From Robiginitomaculum sp. (GTDB taxonomy: Bacteria > Pseudomonadota > Alphaproteobacteria > Caulobacterales > Maricaulaceae): DNA of 37,580 bases. Position 1 is the first letter of the stretch. Each line of letters opens with the position of its first letter. The position numbers and the translations under genes were made by a program. The stretch lies in the NCBI GenBank assembly GCA_015485335.1, contig WFTT01000119.1, positions 1-37,580 of the forward strand, in the 5' to 3' direction. This document shows positions 28,572 through 37,174 of this stretch, piece by piece. The notes beneath the pieces were generated by a model. The model saw only the letters and a list, made by a program, of their open reading frames with translations, ran no database searches and had not been told where the DNA came from.

Positions 28572-28599
28572 CTGCGAACGCTTTTATGAGCGTTCGCAG
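28572..28599. terminator. Perfect 11-bp hairpin downstream of mrp, possible terminator or 3' stabiliser
   Basis: CTGCGAACGCT (28572-28582) and its exact reverse complement AGCGTTCGCAG (28589-28599) enclose a TTTATG loop. The stem is long and GC-rich, but no T tract follows on either strand (CTTCACCC on the plus strand). It may therefore be a Rho-dependent pause, a 3' end stabiliser or a dispersed palindromic repeat rather than a classical terminator. The VOC gene starts 33 bases further on. Confidence 0.45.
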
Positions 28600-28631
28600 C
28601 TTCACCCTTTGTTGCATAATAGGGAAAATCC

Positions 28632-29042
28632 ATGTCGCTTTTTCACCTTGCCATCAATGTTACTGACCTTGACGAGGCCCGGGCCTTTTATGGTGGCCTT
28701 TTGGGCTGTACCGAAGGGCGCGTTATGGACACCTGGGTTGATTTCAATTTTTTCGGTCACCAGCTTTCGCTGCATCTGGGCGAACCGTTCAAAACCGCGC
28801 GCACTGGAAAGGTGGCAGGCGCGCTGGTGCCCATGCCGCATCTGGGTGTGGTGCTACCCATGGATGAATGGCAGGCCATGGCCGACAAGCTGACCAAAGC
28901 GGGCATAGAGTTTGTATTGCCCCCCAGTAGCCGTTTTGAAGGTCAGCCCGGCGAGCAAAGCACCATGTTTTTCTATGACCCTTGTGGAAATCCCATCGAG
29001 ATCAAGGGCGTGGAGAATATGGACGAGGTTTTTGCCGCGTGA
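28632..29042 (+). CDS. VOC-fold (glyoxalase/bleomycin resistance-like) protein
   Basis: A 136-residue protein with two beta-alpha-beta-beta-beta modules of the vicinal oxygen chelate superfamily. The first opens FHLAINVTDLDEARAFYGGLLG; the second ends FFYDPCGNPIEIKG. Candidate metal ligands are H5, H70 and E123, with H48 as an alternative. Members include glyoxalases, dioxygenases and resistance proteins, and the substrate cannot be inferred. Its stop overlaps the GTG start of the reductase (GTGA), so the pair is translationally coupled and may act on related 2-oxo or hydroxy acids. Confidence 0.85.
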   Translation: MSLFHLAINVTDLDEARAFYGGLLGCTEGRVMDTWVDFNFFGHQLSLHLGEPFKTARTGKVAGALVPMPHLGVVLPMDEWQAMADKLTKAGIEFVLPPSSRFEGQPGEQSTMFFYDPCGNPIEIKGVENMDEVFAA

Positions 29043-29971
29043 TCCAGGTGCTGTTTTGTGCCCCCATGGCCGATTGGCAGGAATACCAGGCCCCCTTGCG
29101 CCGCGCCCTGGATGAAACCGGACTGAACTATACCCTGTCACCAGAATGTACAGACCCGGCAAAGGTAGACTATCTGGTCTATGCCCCCGGTGGACCGGTG
29201 AAAGATTTTGCCCCCTTTACCCGTGCCAAGGCGGTCTTGAGCCTCTGGGCGGGGGTAGAGCGCATTGTGAGCAATGACACCCTGAACATCCCCTTGGCCC
29301 GCATGGTGGATCGTGGCCTGTCTGAGGGCATGCGCGAATGGGTGACCGGTCACGTGTTGCGCCATCATCTGGGCATGGATCGCCATATCCTGGGACAGAA
29401 TGGACAATGGCAGCCCGACGTACCACCGCTGGCGCGAAACCGAACCGTAGGCATATTGGGGTTGGGCACCCTGGGCCAGACCTGCGCCGCGGCTTTGGCG
29501 GCCCTTAATTTTAACGTGCTGGGATGGAGCCGCCGGCCAAAAGATATTCCTGGCCTCACCAGTTTCAGCGGTGATGATGGCTTAACCCAGGTTCTGACCC
29601 GTTCTGAAATTCTGGTTTTATTGCTGCCGCAAACGGCACAAACCCGGCATGTTCTGAATTCTAAAACGCTCGCCCAACTGCCCAAAGGCGCGGTGATCAT
29701 CAATCCCGGGCGCGGGCCGTTGATTGATGATGAAGCCTTGCTGGCTGCACTAGACAGCGCCCATATCCATCACGCGACCCTGGATGTGTTTGCGGTTGAG
29801 CCCCTGCCCGCCGATCATCCATACTGGGCGCATCCACGGGTTACAGTCACGCCGCACATTGCCTCGCAAACCCGGCCCGACACGGCCAGTGAAAGGATTG
29901 CGCAAAACATTGCCCGCCGTGAGGCCGGCGCGCCGCTCTTGCATTTGGTGGACCGCCAGGCGGGCTATTAA
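29039..29971 (+). CDS. Glyoxylate/hydroxypyruvate reductase A-like 2-hydroxyacid dehydrogenase
   Basis: A 310-residue D-isomer-specific 2-hydroxyacid dehydrogenase closest in layout to GhrA, which reduces glyoxylate and hydroxypyruvate with NADPH. The nucleotide-binding motif is [10 protein letters not shown]. The catalytic triad is R225 (NPGRGPLID), E254 (FAVEPLP) and H273 (TPHIAS). The start is taken as GTG 29039, inside the end of the VOC gene, giving the natural N-terminus [16 protein letters not shown]; the frame is open further upstream only in the coding region of the VOC gene. Its stop shares TTAA with the convergent ABC ATPase gene. Confidence 0.88.
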   Translation: MIQVLFCAPMADWQEYQAPLRRALDETGLNYTLSPECTDPAKVDYLVYAPGGPVKDFAPFTRAKAVLSLWAGVERIVSNDTLNIPLARMVDRGLSEGMREWVTGHVLRHHLGMDRHILGQNGQWQPDVPPLARNRTVGILGLGTLGQTCAAALAALNFNVLGWSRRPKDIPGLTSFSGDDGLTQVLTRSEILVLLLPQTAQTRHVLNSKTLAQLPKGAVIINPGRGPLIDDEALLAALDSAHIHHATLDVFAVEPLPADHPYWAHPRVTVTPHIASQTRPDTASERIAQNIARREAGAPLLHLVDRQAGY

Positions 29972-30681
29972 TCCTCAGGCTCAATCCGCTCATCTTCGCT
30001 GATCTCACCATATTCAAGGGTGATTTTACGATCACAGTTTTTGGAAATAATTTTCGGGTTATGTGAGGCCAGCACCAGTATTGAGGATTGTTCCGCCAGC
30101 TCGGCCGTGCGCTCGGCCGCTTTGATCCGAAAAGCCGCATCCCCGGCACCGATCCACTCGTCCAACAGCAAAATATCATAGCGAAAAGCCGTTGCAATGG
30201 CCAAGCCCAGCCGCATCCGCATGCCCTGGCTGTAGGTATGAAATGGCTGATCAAGATAGGGGCCCAGCTCGGTAAAGGTTTCGATATCCGGGATCAGGGT
30301 ATCAATTTCCCTGTGAGACAGGCCGGCAATCATGCCCTTGATATAAATATTGCGCCGCCCCGTGGCCTCGTTTCGAAACCCAAGGCTGAGGTTGAGCGCA
30401 TTGCCTACCTTGCCTTCGGTAATGATCCGGCCCTCCTGGGGTTTGTAAATACCTGCCAGCACCTTCAACAGGGTGGACTTACCGGACCCGTTATGACCAA
30501 CCAGCCCCAGGCGATCACCATTATTGAGTTCAAAGCTGACATTATGCAGGGCCCGCACATAAGAACGGCCATTGCGTTTGATAATTGCCCCACCGACTTT
30601 GGCCATGGCGGTTTGGGAATCCAGCGGTTTGCCGGAATAGGGAAAATACAGAGAAACACGATCAGCAATCAGACGAGTCAT
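29968..30681 (-). CDS. Polysaccharide ABC exporter ATPase (Wzt/KpsT-like)
   Basis: A 237-residue nucleotide-binding subunit. Walker A is GHNGSGKST (62-70), the signature segment [15 protein letters not shown] begins near 149, Walker B is ILLLDE (170-175), and the switch His is H207 in LASHN. The N-terminus has the extended start with ADRVSLYFP and an insertion before [10 protein letters not shown], typical of polysaccharide and teichoic-acid exporters. It ends soon after the ATPase core, so the C-terminal carbohydrate-binding domain of long Wzt proteins is missing. This makes it KpsT-like, expected to export an undecaprenyl- or lipid-linked glycan without reading a chain terminator. It follows its permease gene by one base. 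Confidence 0.9.
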   Translation of the reverse strand: MTRLIADRVSLYFPYSGKPLDSQTAMAKVGGAIIKRNGRSYVRALHNVSFELNNGDRLGLVGHNGSGKSTLLKVLAGIYKPQEGRIITEGKVGNALNLSLGFRNEATGRRNIYIKGMIAGLSHREIDTLIPDIETFTELGPYLDQPFHTYSQGMRMRLGLAIATAFRYDILLLDEWIGAGDAAFRIKAAERTAELAEQSSILVLASHNPKIISKNCDRKITLEYGEISEDERIEPED

Positions 30682-30682
30682 A

Positions 30683-31471
30683 TTACACCCAAAAAGCGAG
30701 CCGGTCGCGCGTTATCGTATATGAAACCGCCGCTGCCAGAATACCCACCACCGTAATGGAGCCAACAATGATCCAGCTTTGCACCGGGATTATGCCATTT
30801 ATCAACGGATCGCGCACAATTTCCAGATAATGCGTGAAGGGATTCCACAAAGCAATCAGGCCACGAGTGGTTCCCGGTTCCGGGGTCCAGATAATCGGCG
30901 TGGCAAAAAACATGATCCGCATCCCCGTCTGTAATGCATACAGAATATCCCGAAATCTGGCACACAGCGGCGCCAGCAAGGCTGATACCCAAATCCCCGT
31001 TACAAAATAAAGCGCAAATGCCGGTATGAGCGTAAACGCAGCACTGGTCAGAGACATTTTGGTGAAGACCAGAATGATAATGGCCGCAATGGCGACCAGC
31101 ATGAAATTCAAGAACGAGCGAAACACGGCCTGCAAAATATAAATGGCATAGGAAAGAGAGCTGGACAGCACCCATTGCCGGGACCGTACCAGCGTGGCAG
31201 AGCCGTCAACCACCAGCATGTTGATCAACGTCCACAAGGCAAATCCAATGGTCAGGTATTGCGTAAAGGCAGCCATGCTCATGGCATTCATAGAACTAAA
31301 GACGAATGCCTTAATGCCAATAAACAACAGGAAGGTGGTGGTAACCCACAATATGCCCAGAACACTGCGCCGATAGCGATCACGGATATCTTCCAGAGCC
31401 AGCTGAACGCCTAGCTTCCAGTTTCTGAACCCTTCTATCCAGTCATACGCCGCTTGAGTGGTTTTTCTCAT
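30683..31471 (-). CDS. Polysaccharide ABC-2 type export permease (Wzm/KpsM-like)
   Basis: A 262-residue integral membrane protein of the ABC-2 transporter group. The cytoplasmic N-terminus carries [28 protein letters not shown], the amphipathic gate helix and first TM typical of KpsM/Wzm proteins; about six TM segments follow. ATG 31471 is chosen over in-frame TTG 31486, which has no ribosome site. It forms the exporter with the ATPase gene one base downstream and lies 42 bases after the glycosyltransferase gene, so cargo synthesis and export are in one operon. No KpsE/KpsD-type outer components are in the window. Confidence 0.9.
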   Translation of the reverse strand: MRKTTQAAYDWIEGFRNWKLGVQLALEDIRDRYRRSVLGILWVTTTFLLFIGIKAFVFSSMNAMSMAAFTQYLTIGFALWTLINMLVVDGSATLVRSRQWVLSSSLSYAIYILQAVFRSFLNFMLVAIAAIIILVFTKMSLTSAAFTLIPAFALYFVTGIWVSALLAPLCARFRDILYALQTGMRIMFFATPIIWTPEPGTTRGLIALWNPFTHYLEIVRDPLINGIIPVQSWIIVGSITVVGILAAAVSYTITRDRLAFWV

Positions 31472-31513
31472 ACCTAAATTCCGCAAAGCCCGTGCAAAAA
31501 GTGGATCACAGTT

Positions 31514-33655
31514 TTAGTTTTGCATAGCAGGCGATGGGGAAAATTCTCCAATCAGGGCAATCAAACGTGCTGCATAAACGTCCCAATTATCGCGGTCGAT
31601 AAAGGCTTTACAACGCACCTTGGCGGCACTGAATTCTTCATCCGTGAGTTCTTGTATGATCATCGCAATTTGTTGTGGAGATGGATCGGGAGGCAATACC
31701 CAGCCAATGCCATCATGGGTTACAGCCTTGTACAATTCTGGCACCGGGCTAACGAGAATTGGTACGCCAGCATTAGGATATTCCCATAATTTATTCGGGG
31801 AACAGGCCCAATGGTTAAGGCCGTCATTGGGATATGGAATGGCACCCAAAGTTGCGCCCTGCGACCACAGAGGTAGTTGCTCCTGTACAGCTGGCGGAAT
31901 CATGCGCACCTTTTCATAATTTTCAGGGTCAAGGCGCGGTATATTTTCCAGCAATACTTTTTTCAGGATGCCGACCTCTATCTCCGTACGCAAACCATTT
32001 CCGGCTTTGTCCCATTGTGTCAGCGTTTTTATGACCTTGTTGATATAGCGTTGTACCAACCGGTTACGCACTTTCATCGTATTTATAAGCTCAGGCCTGC
32101 TGGGTTTTTCCCCTATGCCTAACTGGGCTTCAATCCCGCCTTTCGACCATTGCGGATCCGTTTCTTCCAGCAACTGGTTAGTATTGTTTGATGCCTCACT
32201 GGCCTCAATAATATCATTTTCGGTCGGCGTCTGATTATAAATGGCCCTGATATTCTGTTCCAGTACAGCAACATCCGTAGCCGGAGAAAGGGATAAAAGA
32301 ATGTCCCGCGCTTCGGATGTAATTTTTTCGCGGCCTTTTCTCTTCAACTCGCTGATAATATTGTCAATTGTTTTCTTGGTCCATTCCTCAGCCTGTTCCT
32401 CGATTAGCTCTTCCAGCTCTTCTTGAAGCCGCCCCCATCCCATCAGGACTACCGACCAGTCATCAGGCAGAAAAGGGGCCGCCTTAACGATGCTTTCAAT
32501 TCCTCGATTGGGGGAATACCCCCCCTGGTACAACAATATTTTTCTGCCATATGGCAATTTGGCAGCTTCATGCAAACGCCCGTCATAGGGTTTTAGCTTT
32601 GCCTTTGGTGTCGCGTTTTTAATGATGACGGTTTTTTTGATTTCCGGATATGTTTCCTTGTAAATATCGGCAATGGTCTCATTAACGGTGACAAATGCGT
32701 CCACCTCTGAAAAATACTTTTCATGCAATTTCTTGTAACGCTTCAATATATGCGGAGCGCCCTGAACAAGAGCGTCATACATTTCATGGGCGTCATAAAT
32801 CAAAGGAATCCCGAGCTTTTTCTTTACTATAACCCCTGCCTTTAAGGTGCCGACCTCATGACAATAAATCAATTCAGGTTCCAACTCCAAGGCCAGTTCA
32901 ACCATGCGTTTGGTTTGTAATGTATGCACAGATCGGTATTGGATGAGAGCAGCAAGGTTTCGTAACTGATTAACGAAAAATGGCCATAACCCTTCATTGC
33001 CAATCATTTCGAACAAGAACTGGGTAGAGCCAAGGTGGATGCGCTCAATATCTGCAAAGTCCAGCGCAAAATTAGAAAAACTCTTGGCCGGCTCAAAGAA
33101 AACCGTAAACAAGGCTTTTACCTTGCGCAGCATGGACATCACGCCCGGTCGGACATAGCGCCAGCCAAACCAAGCCCCCGCAGCAAAAAAGATAAGCAGC
33201 ACAAAAAAACCGAACAACAGAGCGAAACTGCCTATTAAGCCGATTTCGTCAAATCGCCCATTATACAGGTTTGTAAGGATTTCACTGCTAGTCCAGACCG
33301 CCAGTATAGAAGTCGTCACGCTGTTCCATAGCCCGACAATTCCATCGCTAATGCCCAGTGTCGCATTGATATAAAGCCCGAGTTTCACGAGCTGGTATAT
33401 CAGATACAAACCCAGCATAGCCCCAAGAAAAGTGAGCAACAGCAAAATCAAGGTGGTACGCTGAAATGCTGAGGCTTGCCAGTTGACCCTATGTACGATC
33501 AGGTTTTCCTGTAAAATTGCAGCAATACTCGTGTGGTCAGGTTCCCGTATGCCGATCACATCAACACGATGCCCAGCATCAACCAGTGTGCGGGCCTCTT
33601 TGACTACTCTGACGTCGCGTGCGCCGGAGTTTGGTACCATGGCTACAATCTTCAT
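31514..33655 (-). CDS. GT4-like glycosyltransferase with membrane and helical insertions
   Basis: A 713-residue protein, nearly twice the usual GT4 length. Residues 1-58 are the first part of a GT-B N-domain (MKIVAMVPNS, KEARTLVDAGHRVDVIGI). Two hydrophobic segments at about 68-97 and 139-168, with the linker between them, interrupt it. The N-domain resumes near 250 with ELIYCHEVGT and the GT4 motif LIYDAHEMY (285-293). The C-domain begins near 371 (RKILLYQGGYSPNRGIESI, SVVLMGWGRLQEEL). About 160 charged, largely helical residues (about 418-580) then intervene before VRMIPPAVQEQLPLW, LGAIPYPNDGLN and the donor-site block SPNKLWEYPNAGVPILVS (619-636). The substrate is unknown. It lies between wecB and the ABC exporter and probably builds the exported glycan at the membrane. 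Codon use looks more AT-rich than its neighbours. Confidence 0.85.
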   Translation of the reverse strand: MKIVAMVPNSGARDVRVVKEARTLVDAGHRVDVIGIREPDHTSIAAILQENLIVHRVNWQASAFQRTTLILLLLTFLGAMLGLYLIYQLVKLGLYINATLGISDGIVGLWNSVTTSILAVWTSSEILTNLYNGRFDEIGLIGSFALLFGFFVLLIFFAAGAWFGWRYVRPGVMSMLRKVKALFTVFFEPAKSFSNFALDFADIERIHLGSTQFLFEMIGNEGLWPFFVNQLRNLAALIQYRSVHTLQTKRMVELALELEPELIYCHEVGTLKAGVIVKKKLGIPLIYDAHEMYDALVQGAPHILKRYKKLHEKYFSEVDAFVTVNETIADIYKETYPEIKKTVIIKNATPKAKLKPYDGRLHEAAKLPYGRKILLYQGGYSPNRGIESIVKAAPFLPDDWSVVLMGWGRLQEELEELIEEQAEEWTKKTIDNIISELKRKGREKITSEARDILLSLSPATDVAVLEQNIRAIYNQTPTENDIIEASEASNNTNQLLEETDPQWSKGGIEAQLGIGEKPSRPELINTMKVRNRLVQRYINKVIKTLTQWDKAGNGLRTEIEVGILKKVLLENIPRLDPENYEKVRMIPPAVQEQLPLWSQGATLGAIPYPNDGLNHWACSPNKLWEYPNAGVPILVSPVPELYKAVTHDGIGWVLPPDPSPQQIAMIIQELTDEEFSAAKVRCKAFIDRDNWDVYAARLIALIGEFSPSPAMQN

Positions 33656-33685
33656 GGACGTTCCTTCACATATATTTCTGGCGCT

Positions 33686-34747
33686 TCAGCTTCGGAAGCG
33701 GTCAAGAATTATCTTAACGATGATGTGGGCGGCATCCCCATTACCATAATCCGGTATTTGATCTCTACTACCAACCCAGTCGGGCATAGTCCACAATCGG
33801 TTCCAACCGGTTTGAATGGTTTCCACCCATTCTGTTTCATCTCGCATTGTGATGCAGGGGGTACGATGGAAATATGCCTCTTTTTGCACACCTCCTGAAT
33901 CCGTAATGACCAGGTCACAATGACTGAGCAGAGTGTGAAGTTCAAAATAGCCAACCGGATCAATCATATTTATCCCGGACGGAGAAAACCCGCACTCTTG
34001 TAAGTGCTTTCGCGTTCGCGGATGCACTGAAAATACAATCTGTCTGGTTTTGGCCTCTTGCTCAAGAAAATCCAAAAGGCTTGCCAGTCTTTCAGGATCA
34101 TCCGTATTTTCTGCCCGGTGCAGCGTGCAGAACGCATAGGGTTTGTCAGCCAGTGAGTATTTTTCCAGTATATTAGAATTGTTTTTGGTGCGCTCAATGG
34201 CGTGCAAGGTCGCGTCATACATTACATCTCCAACATGATGCACGCCGTCCGTGACTCCTTCTGTTTTAAGATTTTTCACGGATTCCCGTGTGGGGCAAAA
34301 CAATAAATCCGATAATTGATCACTGAGAATGCGATTAATTTCCTCAGGCATTTTTCTGTTAAAAGAACGAAGCCCGGCCTCAACATGAATAATGGGAATA
34401 TGTAACTTTACCGCCGCCAGTGCACCGGCAAGGGTGGAGTTTGTATCCCCATAGACCAAAACCGCGTCCGGTTTTTCTTTCATATAGATGGCCTCTAATC
34501 CTTCAAGCATTCGCCCGGTCATTTGGCCATGACTGCCGCCACCTAACGCCAGATTATAGACCGGTTCTGTGATATCTAATTCCCGAAAGAATATTGCAGA
34601 CATATTTTCATCATAATGCTGTCCAGTATGAACCAAAATTTCGTCCACCCCTTCTTCACAGGCAAAAGCCCGGCTAACGCTGGCCGCCTTAATAAACTGA
34701 GGCCTAGCCCCTACTATAGTGATGATTTTGAGGGATTTAACTGCCAT
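33686..34747 (-). CDS. wecB: UDP-N-acetylglucosamine 2-epimerase (non-hydrolysing)
   Basis: Interconverts UDP-GlcNAc and UDP-ManNAc in the cytoplasm. It is 353 residues from ATG 34747. Family motifs are ITIVGARPQFIKAA at the N-terminus, LVHTGQHYDENMS, VLVYGDTNSTLAGALAA, HVEAGLRSFNRKMPEEINR and, near the C-terminus, LVITDSGGVQKEAYFHRTPCI. ATG codons at 34762 and 34774 are in frame, but only 34747 has a purine-rich stretch (GGAACGGG) upstream. It is first gene of the wecB-glycosyltransferase-permease-ATPase unit, suggesting that the exported glycan contains ManNAc or a derivative. No UDP-ManNAc dehydrogenase (wecC) is present in the window. Confidence 0.92.
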   Translation of the reverse strand: MAVKSLKIITIVGARPQFIKAASVSRAFACEEGVDEILVHTGQHYDENMSAIFFRELDITEPVYNLALGGGSHGQMTGRMLEGLEAIYMKEKPDAVLVYGDTNSTLAGALAAVKLHIPIIHVEAGLRSFNRKMPEEINRILSDQLSDLLFCPTRESVKNLKTEGVTDGVHHVGDVMYDATLHAIERTKNNSNILEKYSLADKPYAFCTLHRAENTDDPERLASLLDFLEQEAKTRQIVFSVHPRTRKHLQECGFSPSGINMIDPVGYFELHTLLSHCDLVITDSGGVQKEAYFHRTPCITMRDETEWVETIQTGWNRLWTMPDWVGSRDQIPDYGNGDAAHIIVKIILDRFRS

Positions 34748-34774
34748 AAGAGCCCGTTCCATTACGAGGTACAT

Positions 34775-34952
34775 AAAATAAAATAAATTGGGTTAGCGCT
34801 ATGACATTATGTCTTTCCATACGCAATACGGTGGATGCGATAATGGTAAGGGAAAACGCTTTGGTTGCCTTATATTACATTCTTAACGCTTTTGTGGACG
34901 TATAAGGCGTACGCGCCCTATATTAAAGTCTTCAGGATAGAAATTTTAAGCC
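34775..34952. promoter_or_regulatory. Divergent intergenic region, wecB / AGE-family gene
   Basis: This AT-rich gap is flanked by the wecB upstream in-frame codons on one side and the AGE gene start on the other. On the minus strand an AT run (34773-34788) lies just before wecB. On the plus strand CTATATTAAA near 34918 and TTATATTAC near 34870 are -10-like. No -35 box or operator repeat is convincing. A 34-codon open frame at 34801 has no ribosome site and is not called. Confidence 0.35.
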
Positions 34953-36089
34953 ATGAAGGCATCTTTACAGATATTCGTTAAGTGGTGCCGTGATGATGTC
35001 ATGCCATTTTGGCATCACCATGGCGTAGATCATAAATTGGGCGGATTTTACGAGCAATTACACTTTGATGGCACCCCGGATGGTCAGGTGGCTCGCCGGT
35101 TGCGGGTAACTTCGCGCCAAATTTATGCTTTTTCACAGGCCAGTATTTTGGGATGGATGGACGCGCGTGCCCTGGTCAATTGGGCCGTGGACTATCTGGT
35201 AAGCAAGCCCCGATATGGCGGTGATGAACCGGGATTTGTACACTTGCTGCACCCCGACGGCACGGTGGGCGATACCCGCCGTGACCTTTATGATCATGCC
35301 TTTCACATTCTGGCGCTCAGCTGGGCCTATCGGGCTACCAAAGATACCCAGATCCTTGCCCTGGCCCAGGAAACCCTGGCCTTTGTTGATGAGGCCATGG
35401 GCGCGCCCAATGGGGGCTGGCAGGAAGGCCTGCCTGTACAATTACCACGTCGGCAAAACCCGCACATGCACATGTTCGAGGCCCTGCTAGCTCTATATGA
35501 GGCCAGTAACGATCAGGCCATTCTGAAACGGCTTGATAACATTGCCGCCTTGTTGGCCGAACGTTTCATTGATCCGAAGACCGGCGCTTTATTTGAAGAT
35601 TTCAATGCAGACCTTACCCCCATCCGCCCAGCCAGGGTCGAGCCCGGCCATATGGCCGAATGGTGCTGGTTGTTGCATAAGCACGTGGAAATACAGGATG
35701 GAAAACCAGATGGTCTTGCCAGAACCATGGGGCAAAATGCGGGCACCTATGCACCCCAGGGGCACGGGTTCTTACTGGATGGTTTTGACGAAAATGGCAA
35801 CATCCTTACTCCCACACGGCGCCTGTGGGGGCAAACCGAATGGCTGAAATCCATGCTGGTGCGTTATGAGGCGGGAAATTTGCAAATGGCGGAGCCGGTT
35901 GCCACACTGTTGCACCGTTTGCATGGCTCATATTTTGATAGTTCACTAGCCGGATTGTGGGTTGATCAGTTTGACCTGGACGGCAACCCCATGTCAGAGC
36001 ATGTTCCCGCCAGTATCGTTTACCATTTGGTCAGTGCGGCAGCCGAAGCCCAAAGCGTACTCGAGAATATGAAAGATATGGCCCCATGA
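34953..36089 (+). CDS. AGE family epimerase/isomerase (N-acylglucosamine 2-epimerase-like)
   Basis: A 378-residue (alpha/alpha)6-barrel enzyme. Signature segments include HHGVDHKLGGFYEQLHFDG, LYDHAFHILALSWAYRATKD, NPHMHMFEALLALYEA (with the catalytic-type His) and RVEPGHMAEWCWLLHKH. The family includes N-acyl-glucosamine 2-epimerases, aldose-ketose isomerases, and mannose isomerases. Because it overlaps manC by 4 bases (ATGA), and no classical mannose-6-phosphate isomerase is in the window, a role in supplying mannose phosphate for GDP-mannose is the best inference; this is not proven by sequence. The 205-base gap upstream, shared with divergent wecB, is AT-rich and probably holds both promoters. 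Confidence 0.88.
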   Translation: MKASLQIFVKWCRDDVMPFWHHHGVDHKLGGFYEQLHFDGTPDGQVARRLRVTSRQIYAFSQASILGWMDARALVNWAVDYLVSKPRYGGDEPGFVHLLHPDGTVGDTRRDLYDHAFHILALSWAYRATKDTQILALAQETLAFVDEAMGAPNGGWQEGLPVQLPRRQNPHMHMFEALLALYEASNDQAILKRLDNIAALLAERFIDPKTGALFEDFNADLTPIRPARVEPGHMAEWCWLLHKHVEIQDGKPDGLARTMGQNAGTYAPQGHGFLLDGFDENGNILTPTRRLWGQTEWLKSMLVRYEAGNLQMAEPVATLLHRLHGSYFDSSLAGLWVDQFDLDGNPMSEHVPASIVYHLVSAAAEAQSVLENMKDMAP

Positions 36090-37165
36090 GCAACTCCCCC
36101 GTAATTGTGCCGGTGATCATGTGTGGCGGCGCCGGTACGCGGCTATGGCCATTATCCACCCGGGCACATCCCAAACAATTACACGCGTTAACCGGGACAT
36201 TGACCCTGTTGCAACAAACGATTTTACGCTGCCCACAGACCCAGGGGTTTGCCGCCCCCATTTTGGTGTGTGCCCAACGCCATGCCGACCAGGTACTGGC
36301 CCAGTGCCAACAGGTAAACACCCAGCCCACCACCATCATTACCGAACCATGTCCGCGCAATACCGCCCCCTGTGCGGTAAGCGCCGCCCTGGCCGTGCAC
36401 CAGCTTTATGGCGAGGCGGCACAGATTCTGTTATTGGCGGCAGATCATTTTATGGCTGATGGCGGCGCGTTTATAGACGTCGTCAAACATGGCACCAAAG
36501 CCGCGGCAAAGGGCCATATTGTTACCTTTGGCGCACAGCCCACACGCCCGGCAACCGGTTATGGTTACATTCGCAAAGGTAAAACCCTGGACAAAACGAC
36601 CTTTGGGGTTGCTGCCTTTGTGGAAAAACCTGATGAGGAAACCGCCAAGACCTATCTGCACAGCGGCGATTATCTTTGGAATGCCGGGATCTTTCTTTTT
36701 TCCGCCGGGGTGATGCTGGCCGAAATGAACCAGTATCGCCCTGATATTCTGCATGGCGCCACCCAGGCATGGGAAGCCGCCGGCAAGTCGCAAACCTTTG
36801 TGCATCTTGATGCCACGGCCTTTGCCACCTGCCCCGCCGAATCCGTTGATTATGCCGTTATGGAAAAAACAAAGTGCGCCGCCGTTGTGCCTTTGGATGT
36901 GGGGTGGAGCGATGTCGGGGCCTGGCCAGCCATTTATGATCTGGCCGACAAGGATGCTGACGGCAATACCCGTCATGGCCGCATTGTTTCGCTGAACGCA
37001 AAAAACAACCTGCTGTTTTCTGATAAAGATGCCCCAATGATCGCCGCTTTGGGCATTAATAATCTGGCGATTATCGCCACCAAAAAGGCGGTACTGGTAA
37101 CGCCATTGGACCAGGCCGACAATATCAAGGTCCTGATCGCCAAATTGGGAGAAGATGATTTTTAG
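36086..37165 (+). CDS. manC: Mannose-1-phosphate guanylyltransferase (monofunctional)
   Basis: Forms GDP-mannose from GTP and mannose-1-phosphate. The 359 residues cover only the guanylyltransferase part; the C-terminal cupin phosphomannose isomerase domain of bifunctional ManC (about 480 residues) is absent. The nucleotide-binding signature is MCGGAGTRLWPLSTRAHPKQ (12-31). Further motifs are FVEKPDEETAKTYL (from 178), YLWNAGIFLF, SVDYAVMEKT and VGWSDVGAW. The sugar-nucleotide transferase fold is complete. It is translationally coupled to the AGE-family gene, and GDP-mannose probably feeds the surface glycan genes nearby. It ends 9 bases before the convergent methyltransferase. Confidence 0.93.
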   Translation: MSNSPVIVPVIMCGGAGTRLWPLSTRAHPKQLHALTGTLTLLQQTILRCPQTQGFAAPILVCAQRHADQVLAQCQQVNTQPTTIITEPCPRNTAPCAVSAALAVHQLYGEAAQILLLAADHFMADGGAFIDVVKHGTKAAAKGHIVTFGAQPTRPATGYGYIRKGKTLDKTTFGVAAFVEKPDEETAKTYLHSGDYLWNAGIFLFSAGVMLAEMNQYRPDILHGATQAWEAAGKSQTFVHLDATAFATCPAESVDYAVMEKTKCAAVVPLDVGWSDVGAWPAIYDLADKDADGNTRHGRIVSLNAKNNLLFSDKDAPMIAALGINNLAIIATKKAVLVTPLDQADNIKVLIAKLGEDDF

Positions 37166-37174
37166 ATCATCTGC

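Noticed and set aside
34801-34905. A 34-codon plus-strand open frame in the wecB / AGE intergenic gap
   Set aside because: It has no ribosome binding site and no recognisable features; the region is better explained as divergent promoters.
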